Shown one piece after another: positions 1 through 5,505 of a stretch of 5,524 nt of DNA (its first letter is position 1; the number at the start of each line of letters is the position of its first letter). The position numbers and the translations under genes are program-made. This DNA is from Clostridia bacterium (GTDB lineage: Bacteria; Bacillota; Clostridia; Oscillospirales; Acutalibacteraceae). The DNA lies in the NCBI GenBank assembly GCA_017381395.1, contig JAFOCH010000071.1, positions 1-5,524 on the forward strand, read 5' to 3'. The notes under the pieces were generated by a model. It was not told where the DNA came from. It saw only the letters and a list, made by a program, of their open reading frames with translations, and searched no databases.

Positions 1-78
1 CGAGGCGAATACGACAAGGACGATTTTGACCGCTATTTCGACGAAAGGTTAGAGGATTACCGCAACGGCAATCTTTGA
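1..78 (+). CDS. 3' end of an unidentified gene (partial)
   Basis: Frame 1 is open from the window edge to a TGA at 76-78, giving the last 25 residues of a protein that begins outside the window. The visible tail is highly charged, rich in Asp, Glu, Arg and Tyr (for example DKDDFDRYFDERLEDYRNG), with no hydrophobic segment, so it looks like a soluble or cytoplasmic C-terminus. It lies 58 bases upstream of a tRNA gene on the same strand, with only a hairpin between them, so tRNA and gene may share a transcript. The fragment is too short to name a family. The call as coding rests on the open frame, the protein-like composition and the stop just ahead of an intergenic hairpin. Confidence 0.6.
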   Translation, partial: RGEYDKDDFDRYFDERLEDYRNGNL

Positions 79-90
79 TAAAAAACAATA

Positions 91-129
91 ATTACAACGC
101 GCCGCTTTGTGTAATGTTTAAGCGGCGCG
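91..129 (+). promoter_or_regulatory. GC-rich hairpin between upstream gene and tRNA, with a competing pairing
   Basis: Bases 98-107 (CGCGCCGCTT) pair perfectly with 120-129 (AAGCGGCGCG), a 10-bp stem with a 12-nt loop. No T run follows on the plus strand; the tRNA starts only 7 bases later, so this is not a standard intrinsic terminator in that direction. A weaker 6-bp pairing, ATTACA at 91-96 with TGTAAT at 110-115, would exclude the main stem. The hairpin may protect or terminate the upstream mRNA, or guide 5' processing of the tRNA; its role is not shown. On the minus strand it is followed by an interrupted T-rich stretch, so a minus-direction terminator is possible but weak. Confidence 0.5.
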
Positions 130-136
130 AGAATAT

Positions 137-212
137 GGGGGCGTAGCTCAGCTGGGAGAGCGTACGGTTCGCATCCGTAAGGTCAAGGGTTCGATCCCCT
201 CCGTCTCCACCA
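137..212 (+). tRNA. tRNA-Ala, anticodon CGC, CCA encoded
   Basis: This is a full 76-nt cloverleaf. The acceptor stem is 137-143 with 202-208 and includes the G3:U70 wobble (139/206) that is the alanine identity element. The D-stem GCTC/GAGC is 146-149 with 158-161, and its loop carries GG at positions 18-19. The anticodon stem TACGG/CCGTA is 163-167 with 175-179. The loop TTCGCAT places anticodon CGC at 170-172, reading GCG codons. The T-arm is 185-189 with 197-201, loop TTCGATC, discriminator A209 and CCA at 210-212. One blemish is the outer T-stem pair 49-65, which is A185 opposite C201, a mismatch. No convincing sigma-A promoter lies directly upstream, so it is probably cotranscribed with the preceding gene. 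A terminator follows at 223. Confidence 0.95.
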
Positions 213-220
213 AAGAAAAA

Positions 221-257
221 AAGACCGTAATTGTGATATCGCAATTGCGGTCCTTTT
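221..257 (+). terminator. Rho-independent terminator after tRNA-Ala
   Basis: Bases 223-233 (GACCGTAATTG) pair with 242-252 (CAATTGCGGTC) in an 11-bp stem with an 8-nt loop, followed by CTTTTC at 253-258 and preceded by an A-rich stretch. The one non-Watson-Crick pair is T228-G247. It is a G-U wobble in plus-strand RNA but would be an A-C mismatch on the minus strand, which favours plus-strand use. It lies 10 bases after the tRNA CCA end. Confidence 0.88.
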
Positions 258-272
258 CATTAAAGTCGGCTA

Positions 273-301
273 TTGCTAAAATAAGGGACTTGTGTTATAA
301 T
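273..301 (+). promoter_or_regulatory. Sigma-A promoter of the zinc-ribbon membrane protein gene
   Basis: The -35 is TTGCTA (273-278; 4 of 6 match TTGACA). A 17-bp spacer leads to a perfect -10, TATAAT (296-301). A TG dinucleotide one base before the -10 (293-294) makes it an extended -10. Transcription would start near 308, leaving about 100 nt of leader before the ATG at 410. It lies just downstream of the tRNA terminator, as expected for an independent unit. Confidence 0.8.
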
Positions 302-340
302 TTTAATAAAAGACAGTGGAATAGCATCCGTTATTAAATA

Positions 341-397
341 AAGGGTTCAATGGGCTATATTTTAGCTTATGAATACATATTTATTATAAAAAAGTGA
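341..397 (+). other. Leader region with possible small upstream ORF and hairpin
   Basis: Within the predicted leader an ATG at 350, preceded by AAGGG at 341-345, opens a 15-codon frame (MGYILAYEYIFIIKK) that stops at TGA 395-397. That stop touches the Shine-Dalgarno of the main gene and is in the same frame as its ATG. An imperfect hairpin (TTCA 346-349 and GGGCTA 352-357 with TAGCTT 363-368 and TGAA 370-373) would bury the upstream ATG. The arrangement could couple leader translation to the main gene, but the spacing from AAGGG to ATG is short (4 nt) and chance is likely. No known riboswitch motif is seen. Confidence 0.2.
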
Positions 398-401
398 GGA
401 G
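397..401 (+). promoter_or_regulatory. Ribosome binding site fixing the start at 410
   Basis: AGGAG at 397-401, within GTGAGGAGAG, lies 8 bases before ATG 410, an ideal distance. It supports this start over the internal Met at codon 6, which would cut into the zinc ribbon by removing Cys5. Confidence 0.85.
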
Positions 402-409
402 AGTTTTAT

Positions 410-1231
410 ATGTCAAAATTCTGTATGTATTGCGGAAAAGCATTAGAGGAAGGAGCCGTATGTGACTGTCAGCAACCTGTTCAGCAGCCGGCATCTGTTC
501 AGCAGCCGGTTTATCAGCAGCCCGTTCAGGTAGCTCCTGCAAAGCCGTCACCGATTGGCGAAGCGTTCAAAAATATGTGGCCTTTCATCAAATCCTATTT
601 TACAAACCCCAAGGAAGCCGTTTTGAACGGAGCAAAGAAGGAATTGATACTTTCAATCATTTTTTCATCCATCTTTGCCATTGCATTTATTATCGGCAAG
701 TTGCTTAGCGTTGCCGACACTGCCCTCGTCGTAGAAGGCATGAGAATGTCGATTCCGATCATTCAGATTTTATTAGCAGGAATTATCGATGCTGCTCTTT
801 GGATAGGACTTTCTACTCTCGTTCTCTTTGTTGTGGCAAAGATTTGTGGTGGAAATGTTGATTTTAAGGAAGCATTTACTGCGGTTGGATTACAGACGTT
901 TGTTCCTGCTGCGCTCGTTATTTTGTCAGGACTTTGCGCATTTATCGATACCGCGTTCGCATCCTATATTTACAATTTGGCTATAATCATCTGGACTGTT
1001 ACAATGGCTCTGGATATTATAAACTATCTCGGCTCTGTCACCGACGCGGGTAAAAAGTTTATTGCTACTCTTGCAGCAATTGGTATAGCTATTGGACTTT
1101 TCACCTTTATATCAGGTAGACTTGACAGATGGATTGCAGAGAGTATTAAGTTTAAGAGCATTTCATACGAAGATGATCTGGGTGATTATGCAGACGCTTT
1201 CGCCGATGCACTTGATGATTTTGATTTCTAA
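410..1231 (+). CDS. Zinc-ribbon, multi-pass membrane protein of unknown function (Yip1-like)
   Basis: This is a 273-residue protein. Residues 5-20 form a short zinc ribbon with Cys5, Cys8, Cys18 and Cys20 (CxxC then CxC). Residues 21-45 are a Q/P/V-rich flexible linker. An amphipathic stretch, FKNMWPFIKSYFTNPKEA (53-70), precedes hydrophobic segments at about 79-99, 115-143 (long, perhaps kinked or two), 160-180, 184-207 and 216-236. The C-terminus (254-273) is strongly acidic and ends in Phe. There is no signal peptide. The layout (zinc ribbon, linker, then a roughly five-helix domain with a pre-helix 'P-x-E/A' segment) resembles bacterial zinc-ribbon/YIP1-type proteins common in Clostridia; the family call is by memory of architecture and is moderate. 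Function is unknown; a role in membrane or envelope biology is only an inference. It is a single-gene unit with its own promoter (273-301) and terminator (1243-1280), and its neighbours give no functional clue. Confidence 0.85.
   Translation: MSKFCMYCGKALEEGAVCDCQQPVQQPASVQQPVYQQPVQVAPAKPSPIGEAFKNMWPFIKSYFTNPKEAVLNGAKKELILSIIFSSIFAIAFIIGKLLSVADTALVVEGMRMSIPIIQILLAGIIDAALWIGLSTLVLFVVAKICGGNVDFKEAFTAVGLQTFVPAALVILSGLCAFIDTAFASYIYNLAIIIWTVTMALDIINYLGSVTDAGKKFIATLAAIGIAIGLFTFISGRLDRWIAESIKFKSISYEDDLGDYADAFADALDDFDF
477..527 (+). repeat. Short in-frame tandem repeat in the Q/P linker
   Basis: CTGTTCAGCAGCCGG occurs exactly at 477-491 and again at 495-509, an 18-base period (six codons). A diverged third copy (TATCAGCAGCCCGTT) follows. 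It encodes the VQQPxx units of the linker between zinc ribbon and membrane domain. Because the period is a multiple of three, slipped-strand gain or loss of a unit would change linker length without a frameshift. Confidence 0.75.
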
Positions 1232-1242
1232 TTAAAAACAGT

Positions 1243-1280
1243 AAAAAAAAACGGTCGCTTAAAAAAGCGGCCGTTTTTTT
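1243..1280 (+). terminator. Strong terminator between convergent genes, usable on both strands
   Basis: The core stem is 1252-1260 (CGGTCGCTT) with 1265-1273 (AAGCGGCCG) and an AAAA loop. It is flanked by a nine-A run before and seven Ts after, so it extends by A-T pairs. It begins 12 bases after the stop of the zinc-ribbon gene and ends 14 bases from the sbcC stop on the other strand, and can serve both. The pair T1255-G1270 is a wobble in plus RNA but an A-C mismatch in minus RNA, so the plus direction should be tighter. The long T run on the minus side compensates. Confidence 0.92.
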
Positions 1281-1294
1281 ATGTGATATTGTGT

Positions 1295-4060
1295 TTACAC
1301 GATGATTTCGGCTTTGCTACCGCCCATCTTTTCTTTTTTGATTACGATTTGACGGTCGATGCGCTGTTTAAGCTCGCCGACGTGCGAGATAATTCCGACC
1401 AATCGGTTGGAATCCGAAAGCCGTATGAGTGCATTTATTGCCTGGTCGAGCGAACGGTCGTCGAGAGAGCCGAAGCCCTCGTCGATAAACATTGTGTCCA
1501 GCCGCACTCCGCCTGCTGACGACTGAATTTCGTCCGAAAGACCGAGCGCAAGTGACAACGACGCCTTAAACGATTCGCCGCCCGAAAGGGTGCTTACCGC
1601 ACGTAAAGAGCCGTTGCTGTGGTCCTTAATATCCAGCTCCAATCCGCTCTGTGACTGTCTGTTGTCGGTAGATGAGCGTCGAATAAGCTCATATTGTCCG
1701 TCAGTCATGGACATCAGTCGCAGGTTGGCCCGTCTGATAATGCGGTCAAAGTAGGTCATCTGAATATACGTTTCGAGTGCTATGCGTTCCTTTCCGCTTA
1801 CCGAACCGTTTGCCGTGTCGGAAAGTGCCTTTATCTCTTTCCATTTTTCTTCTACCTCGCAAAGCCGCTTTGCACGATGGCTTATATCATCTCGAGCCGC
1901 CTTGTTTGTGCTTATTCGCGCGGTGATTCGGTCGCGAAGCTCGTTTGCCGCATCCTTTTCGGTTTTAAGTGTTGACAGCTCGGTTTCAAGCGAGTCGGTG
2001 TCAATTTCGACGTGGGTTGCGACGCTTTCGGTGAGTGCCTTTATGATCGCCTCTTTTTCGGCTACGGCCTTGGTAAGCTTGTCGTGGCTTTTCTTTGCGC
2101 TGATGTATGCGCTTTCAAGTGCGTCGCTCGTTTCTTTCAGAGCGGCAATTTCGCCTTCGGACTCTGCCTTTGACTTAAATTCAAGCTCTGCCAGCGCCGA
2201 ATCTTTATTTTGCGCAAGTGCCGTTTTCTCAGCAGAAAGACGAGCGAGCTTCTGCTCTGCGGCCGAAAGCTCCGCCTTTTTGTTGCCAAGCTCGGTTTCC
2301 TTGGTTGGCAAAGTTTCGGCGGCGGTTGCTTTTTTCTTTATCAGTGCGTCAAGCTCATTTACCTTGGCTTTTGCCAAAATTACTGCTTGGTCGTGGCTTT
2401 TATTATACTCGGCGAGGGCGTCTTTCGGATTGGTCGATTCGCCCGAAATAAATTCGCCGCTCAGCTCAATTATTTCTTTACCAAGCGCCTGTGCCTTTCC
2501 TTTCAGCTCGCCGGCAGATGCGCTAGCACTTTCCATATCTGCGCGGAATTTTTCGCGCTCTGCCTTTGCCGCCTTGACCTTCGCCTCGTCAGGCGCGTTT
2601 TCGCTCAAAGTCGCGGGGCAGAGATGGTTAGTCGAGCCGCAAACGGGACACGGGTCACCATCACGAAGGGTTGCGGCGAGTATACCCGCTTGTTCGTCGA
2701 GCCATGCCGCTTCGAGTCGGTCTGCCTCGGCATTTTTTGCGGTAAAGAGTTGTTTTACTTTGTTATATTTATCCGAAGCGTTGGTGTACTCTTTTTTAAT
2801 TCTCTCGTAGTTTTTGAGCTTTTCGTCTATGCTTTTTAGCTTTTCGCTAATCTCATTCAGGCGGTCAAGCTCGTTTTCTGCACCGACCTTTTTTGCCTCG
2901 ACATCATCGAGGGAGGAAATGAAAGCTTTTGTTTCGACTATCGTCTTGTCGAGTGCGACAATTTCGTCATTGAGGGTATTGCGTGCCTTTTCGGTCGATG
3001 TGATTTCGGTTTGCTTAGCATCAATATCCTTGTCAAATTGGTCAATTTGGTCATATTTTTTGAGTCGTTCGGTGAGCTGCTGAATTTTCAGTTTGATTTC
3101 CTGCCGCTCATCCGCTTTTGCCTCCTCGGCGTTCAGTCGGCACTCAGCTTCCTTTAAAATCGGTCGGTTGTCGATAAGGTATTTTTGCGCGGCTTCAAGG
3201 TCGTGCTTTGCCTTTTCGGCATCCTTTGCCCTCGAAATCGAAAGGGTGATTTCGTTTATTTTTTTATCATATCCCTCTATATTTAGGTCGGCCGATTTGA
3301 GCACGGCATTATCCTCGGCTAAAATGCGGTCGATTACCATAATCGCCATGTCCGACTGAATAACCTCGCCGCTTTTTATCTGCTCAAATTGGGCATAAAA
3401 GGGACTGTTTTCGGCCAGACGGATTCCTTCGACCGTCTGTCTTGTGCCGCGGTTAAGCTCGGATAGCTCGTTGTTTACGTCGCGGAATTTCGCTTTTAGT
3501 GCTTCCTGCAGCTTTCCGTATCCTTCGGTTTTAAAAATTCGGCGGAATACGGCGCTTCTTTCGGCCGTTCCCGCTAATAATAGACGCAAAAAGTCACCCT
3601 GCGCAATCATCGCAATTTGCGAAAACTGGTTTCTATCGACGCCGATCAGCTCGGAAATCGCCTTTGTGACCTCTCTCGTTTTGGTCACGACTGAGCCGTC
3701 GGGACGGGTGAGGGTCGCATCGGCATTTTGGGAAGTAAAACCGTCGCCTCTCTTTGACGGGCGGAGGTATTCGGGATTTCGCTTTACTGTATAAACCTGG
3801 CCTGCGTAGTCGAACACAAGCTCGACAAAGGTCGGTGTTTCCGGCTCGGCATATTTACTGCGGAAGGTGTCGGGTTGACGTGATGAGCCGCTTGCCTCTC
3901 CATACAGGGCAAAAACGATGGCGTCAAAAATGGTCGTCTTTCCCGCGCCGGTGTCTCCCGTAATCAAATAAAGTCCCTTTTCGCCGAGCAAATCCATGTC
4001 AAAAACCGTTTTACTTGCATACGGGCCAAAGGCGCTGACTGTTAATTTTATCGGTCTCAT
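1295..4060 (-). CDS. sbcC: SbcC: Rad50-like SMC ATPase subunit of the SbcCD nuclease
   Basis: This 921-residue protein is the ATPase and DNA-tethering partner of SbcD; ATP binding and hydrolysis gate its access to DNA ends and hairpins in the cytoplasm. In order, there is an N-terminal ABC half with Walker A GDTGAGKT at 35-42 and Q-loop MIAQGDF at 151-157. A charged coiled-coil arm spans about 185-465, followed by the zinc hook CPVCG at 471-475, which dimerises arms. The returning coil spans about 485-745. The C-terminal half has signature LSGGE at 825-829, Walker B with FIDEGFGSLD at 858-867 (Asp860, catalytic Glu861, D-loop SLD) and switch His893. All motifs are intact. It is shorter than the E. 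coli (about 1050) and B. subtilis (about 1130) proteins, as expected from shorter coils. Its ATG overlaps the sbcD stop (ATGA), with GGGAGGG 6 bases upstream, implying translational coupling. Confidence 0.97.
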   Translation of the reverse strand: MRPIKLTVSAFGPYASKTVFDMDLLGEKGLYLITGDTGAGKTTIFDAIVFALYGEASGSSRQPDTFRSKYAEPETPTFVELVFDYAGQVYTVKRNPEYLRPSKRGDGFTSQNADATLTRPDGSVVTKTREVTKAISELIGVDRNQFSQIAMIAQGDFLRLLLAGTAERSAVFRRIFKTEGYGKLQEALKAKFRDVNNELSELNRGTRQTVEGIRLAENSPFYAQFEQIKSGEVIQSDMAIMVIDRILAEDNAVLKSADLNIEGYDKKINEITLSISRAKDAEKAKHDLEAAQKYLIDNRPILKEAECRLNAEEAKADERQEIKLKIQQLTERLKKYDQIDQFDKDIDAKQTEITSTEKARNTLNDEIVALDKTIVETKAFISSLDDVEAKKVGAENELDRLNEISEKLKSIDEKLKNYERIKKEYTNASDKYNKVKQLFTAKNAEADRLEAAWLDEQAGILAATLRDGDPCPVCGSTNHLCPATLSENAPDEAKVKAAKAEREKFRADMESASASAGELKGKAQALGKEIIELSGEFISGESTNPKDALAEYNKSHDQAVILAKAKVNELDALIKKKATAAETLPTKETELGNKKAELSAAEQKLARLSAEKTALAQNKDSALAELEFKSKAESEGEIAALKETSDALESAYISAKKSHDKLTKAVAEKEAIIKALTESVATHVEIDTDSLETELSTLKTEKDAANELRDRITARISTNKAARDDISHRAKRLCEVEEKWKEIKALSDTANGSVSGKERIALETYIQMTYFDRIIRRANLRLMSMTDGQYELIRRSSTDNRQSQSGLELDIKDHSNGSLRAVSTLSGGESFKASLSLALGLSDEIQSSAGGVRLDTMFIDEGFGSLDDRSLDQAINALIRLSDSNRLVGIISHVGELKQRIDRQIVIKKEKMGGSKAEIIV

Positions 4061-5193
4061 TTTTCACCCTCCCATATACCTTCAACCATTTCTGAAACGA
4101 TTTTTAGTTGGCTTTCGCTCATTTTTGTACCCATTTGAAGTTCGTACAGTTCGTCAAAAAGTTTCTGAGGCGACTTATCTTCAATTTTGTCTGCGCCGTC
4201 AATGACGCTTATTGTTCGGGTGCGTCGGTTGTCGTAATCGAGCCGCATTATGTTGGGGTAAATGTTTCTCATAAGTGCAATCGCGTCGGGAATTTCTTCC
4301 TCGTCGGTGAGAATTACTCGTAAATAGTCGAATCGGTTGGTATTTTCATAATTTTTTCTCAGCATCAGATCGTCGTAGTTGCCCTTTATTTCACGCATAT
4401 CGCGTAAGGGAACAAGCTCGATTTCGTCGATGGTGATATTTCCTTTTTCGCAAAGGGTAACGAACGAAACGGATTTGTTATGCGATGCTTCGCTGAATGA
4501 GTATTTGAGCGGTGTGCCGCAGTAGCGTACCTCATCGCGACGGATTTTCTGCGGCTTGTGAATGTGACCGAGCGCAACGTAATCGAAATCGTCAAAAAGC
4601 TCGGCATCCACGTTATCGATTCCGCCTGACGTAATTTGCTCCGATTCGCTTGTTGCCGCACCTGTGACAAACTGATGCGCTACCAAAACGTTTCTTTCAT
4701 CGTGGTTAAGTGAAGCGGCGGCGATGGCCATTTTTACCGCGTCATTGTAGGTTGCTATTTCGCTTTCGGGAAAGAATCGGCGAACGGTAGCCGGCTTTAT
4801 GAAGGGCAAAAGCCAAAAGTTAACCTCGCCGAGCTCGTCGGTCAGCGTAATGCGTTCGGGAGCACCCGAAAAGGTGGATGCGATGTGCACTCCGCTTATT
4901 TTCATCAGCCGCGTGCCAAAGGAAAGTCGCTCGGCGGAATCGTGATTGCCACTGATTGCGAGGACGGGAATTTTAATTTCGGCAATCGCGGTCAGAAAAT
5001 CGTCAAACAGTCGGACACCCTCAACCGACGGCACCGACTTGTCATAAATATCTCCTGCGATTACAACGGCATCGGGCTTTTCTCTCTTTGCAATGCCGAC
5101 AATCCGGTCCAGAATAAATTTCTGGTCCTCCTGCAACGAATAGTCCCTTATCCGCATTCCGATATGTAAATCCGAAAGATGTAAGAATTTCAT
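4057..5193 (-). CDS. sbcD: SbcD: Mre11-family exonuclease subunit of SbcCD
   Basis: This 378-residue metallophosphoesterase nuclease is the catalytic subunit of SbcCD, with Mn-dependent 3'-5' exonuclease and hairpin-endonuclease activity in the known family. Metal-site motifs appear in order: SDLHIG (Asp8, His10), AGDIYD (Asp48), SGNHD (Asn83, His84), AHQ (His173) and GHIH (His210, His212). Residues 1-245 form the nuclease core. About 260-350 matches the SbcD C-terminal capping region, and the last 25 residues (ELQMGTKMSESQLKIVSEMV and onward) are a helical tail of the type that contacts the SbcC coil base. Length is typical for the family (E. coli about 400). The start MKFLHLSDLH is the canonical one, since the first metal motif begins at residue 7. 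It is first in a two-gene operon and overlaps sbcC by 4 bases. Its promoter is at 5230-5258. Confidence 0.97.
   Translation of the reverse strand: MKFLHLSDLHIGMRIRDYSLQEDQKFILDRIVGIAKREKPDAVVIAGDIYDKSVPSVEGVRLFDDFLTAIAEIKIPVLAISGNHDSAERLSFGTRLMKISGVHIASTFSGAPERITLTDELGEVNFWLLPFIKPATVRRFFPESEIATYNDAVKMAIAAASLNHDERNVLVAHQFVTGAATSESEQITSGGIDNVDAELFDDFDYVALGHIHKPQKIRRDEVRYCGTPLKYSFSEASHNKSVSFVTLCEKGNITIDEIELVPLRDMREIKGNYDDLMLRKNYENTNRFDYLRVILTDEEEIPDAIALMRNIYPNIMRLDYDNRRTRTISVIDGADKIEDKSPQKLFDELYELQMGTKMSESQLKIVSEMVEGIWEGEK
4067..4073 (-). promoter_or_regulatory. Ribosome binding site of sbcC inside the sbcD 3' end
   Basis: Read on the minus strand, GGGAGGG lies 6 bases before the sbcC ATG (4060-4058), inside the last codons of sbcD. 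It is a strong site and, with the ATGA overlap, suggests reinitiation or coupling that keeps the two subunits in balance. Confidence 0.8.
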
Positions 5194-5204
5194 ATTCGCT
5201 TTTT

Positions 5205-5213
5205 CCGTCCCTT
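5205..5213 (-). promoter_or_regulatory. Weak, distant ribosome binding site of sbcD
   Basis: On the minus strand AAGGGACGG precedes the sbcD ATG (5193-5191) by 11 bases. The best core, AAGGGA (5213-5208), is 14 bases away, further than optimal. No better site is closer and the start is fixed by protein conservation, so sbcD translation may be modest compared with sbcC, which has a stronger site. Confidence 0.45.
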
Positions 5214-5229
5214 GTTTAATGATACTTAC

Positions 5230-5258
5230 ATTATAGCATTTCCACCCATTTTCTTCAA
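5230..5258 (-). promoter_or_regulatory. Sigma-A promoter of the sbcDC operon
   Basis: On the minus strand the -35 is TTGAAG (5258-5253; 4 of 6 match consensus). An exact 17-bp spacer leads to a perfect -10, TATAAT (5235-5230). Transcription would begin near 5223, giving a leader of about 30 nt before the sbcD ATG. No SOS-type operator was recognised around it. Confidence 0.85.
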
Positions 5259-5279
5259 CTAAAAATGAATAAGCAAAAG

Positions 5280-5443
5280 ATCGCCTTAGGAGCGCTCATA
5301 TAGGGAGAAATTGGTTTTTCGCATAAATTCGACATGACTCATAGCAACAAACCCTTGTAATACACAAAGTATTACTGCTGCTTAGTTGCTTCGAGACCGA
5401 GCCGAATTTATTGCTACAAAACTGCAAAGCACCTAAAACAGAT
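5280..5443. ncRNA. Candidate structured RNA or palindromic intergenic element, unknown family
   Basis: This stretch has no credible gene but folds into one long rod by nested pairing. The core, from outside in, is GC 5321-5322 with 5413-5414, then ATAAATTCG 5323-5331 with CGAATTTAT 5403-5411 (one bulged T5412). CTC 5338-5340 pairs with GAG 5393-5395, AGCAAC 5343-5348 with GTTGCT 5385-5390, and GTAATAC 5357-5363 with GTATTAC 5369-5375 around an ACAAA loop. Weaker outer helices may add TGGTTTT 5312-5318 with AAAACTG 5418-5424, TTAGG 5286-5290 with CCTAA 5432-5436, and ATC 5280-5282 with GAT 5441-5443. GAGCGCTC (5290-5297, counting the G of TTAGG) is a perfect palindrome inside the 5' side. Two outer pairs are G-U only in the plus orientation and a TTTTT run follows at 5447, weakly favouring plus. 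No clear promoter was found for either strand. It could be a 6S-like rod, another sRNA, or a dispersed repeat. Confidence 0.4.
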
Positions 5444-5459
5444 GGATTTTTGATAGTAT

Positions 5460-5505
5460 AAAAGGCACAACACCGCAGTAACGCTGTCGCGTACTGCGGT
5501 GTTGT
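5460..5505 (-). terminator. Probable terminator for a minus-strand gene beyond the right edge
   Basis: Bases 5467-5480 (ACAACACCGCAGTA) pair perfectly with 5492-5505 in a 14-bp stem. Inside it, CGC 5482-5484 with GCG 5489-5491 extends the helix past a bulged A5481 to a TGTC loop. Reading on the minus strand, the stem is followed by GCC and TTTT (5463-5460). On the plus strand no T run follows, so the minus direction is preferred. The gene it would serve lies outside the window. It could instead be part of the neighbouring structured element. Confidence 0.6.

Noticed and set aside
75..103. TTGATA at 75-80 as a -35 for the tRNA
   Set aside because: With a 17-bp spacer the -10 position is CGCGCC, which is not a promoter element.
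1782..2810. 342-codon open frame on the plus strand opposite sbcC
   Set aside because: It lies wholly antisense to a well-supported sbcC. Its Ser/Ala/Phe-heavy composition is what the reverse complement of Glu/Lys/Ala-rich coiled-coil codons gives, and it lacks a recognisable domain.
2210..2839. 209-codon plus-strand open frame, with other shorter antisense frames across 1283-4205
   Set aside because: All overlap sbcC or sbcD on the opposite strand, have no family features, and compete with proteins carrying intact catalytic motifs.
4386..4670. 94-codon minus-strand frame within sbcD
   Set aside because: It overlaps sbcD in another frame on the same strand; sbcD has complete metal-site motifs through this region.
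5334..5360. Tiny plus-strand ORF (MTHSNKPL), plus similar short minus-strand frames upstream of sbcD
   Set aside because: They are very short, lack a Shine-Dalgarno site and fall inside the paired arms of the predicted fold, so coding is unlikely.
5280..5443. T-box, CRISPR or known riboswitch identity for the folded region
   Set aside because: There is no T-box sequence (AGGGTGGNACC), no direct repeats with spacers, and no riboswitch core I recognise.
5440..5465. Possible promoter -10 sequences TATAAA (plus) and TATACT (minus) near 5455-5462
   Set aside because: No acceptable -35 hexamer lies at 16-18 bp on either strand, so AT-rich chance is the simpler explanation.
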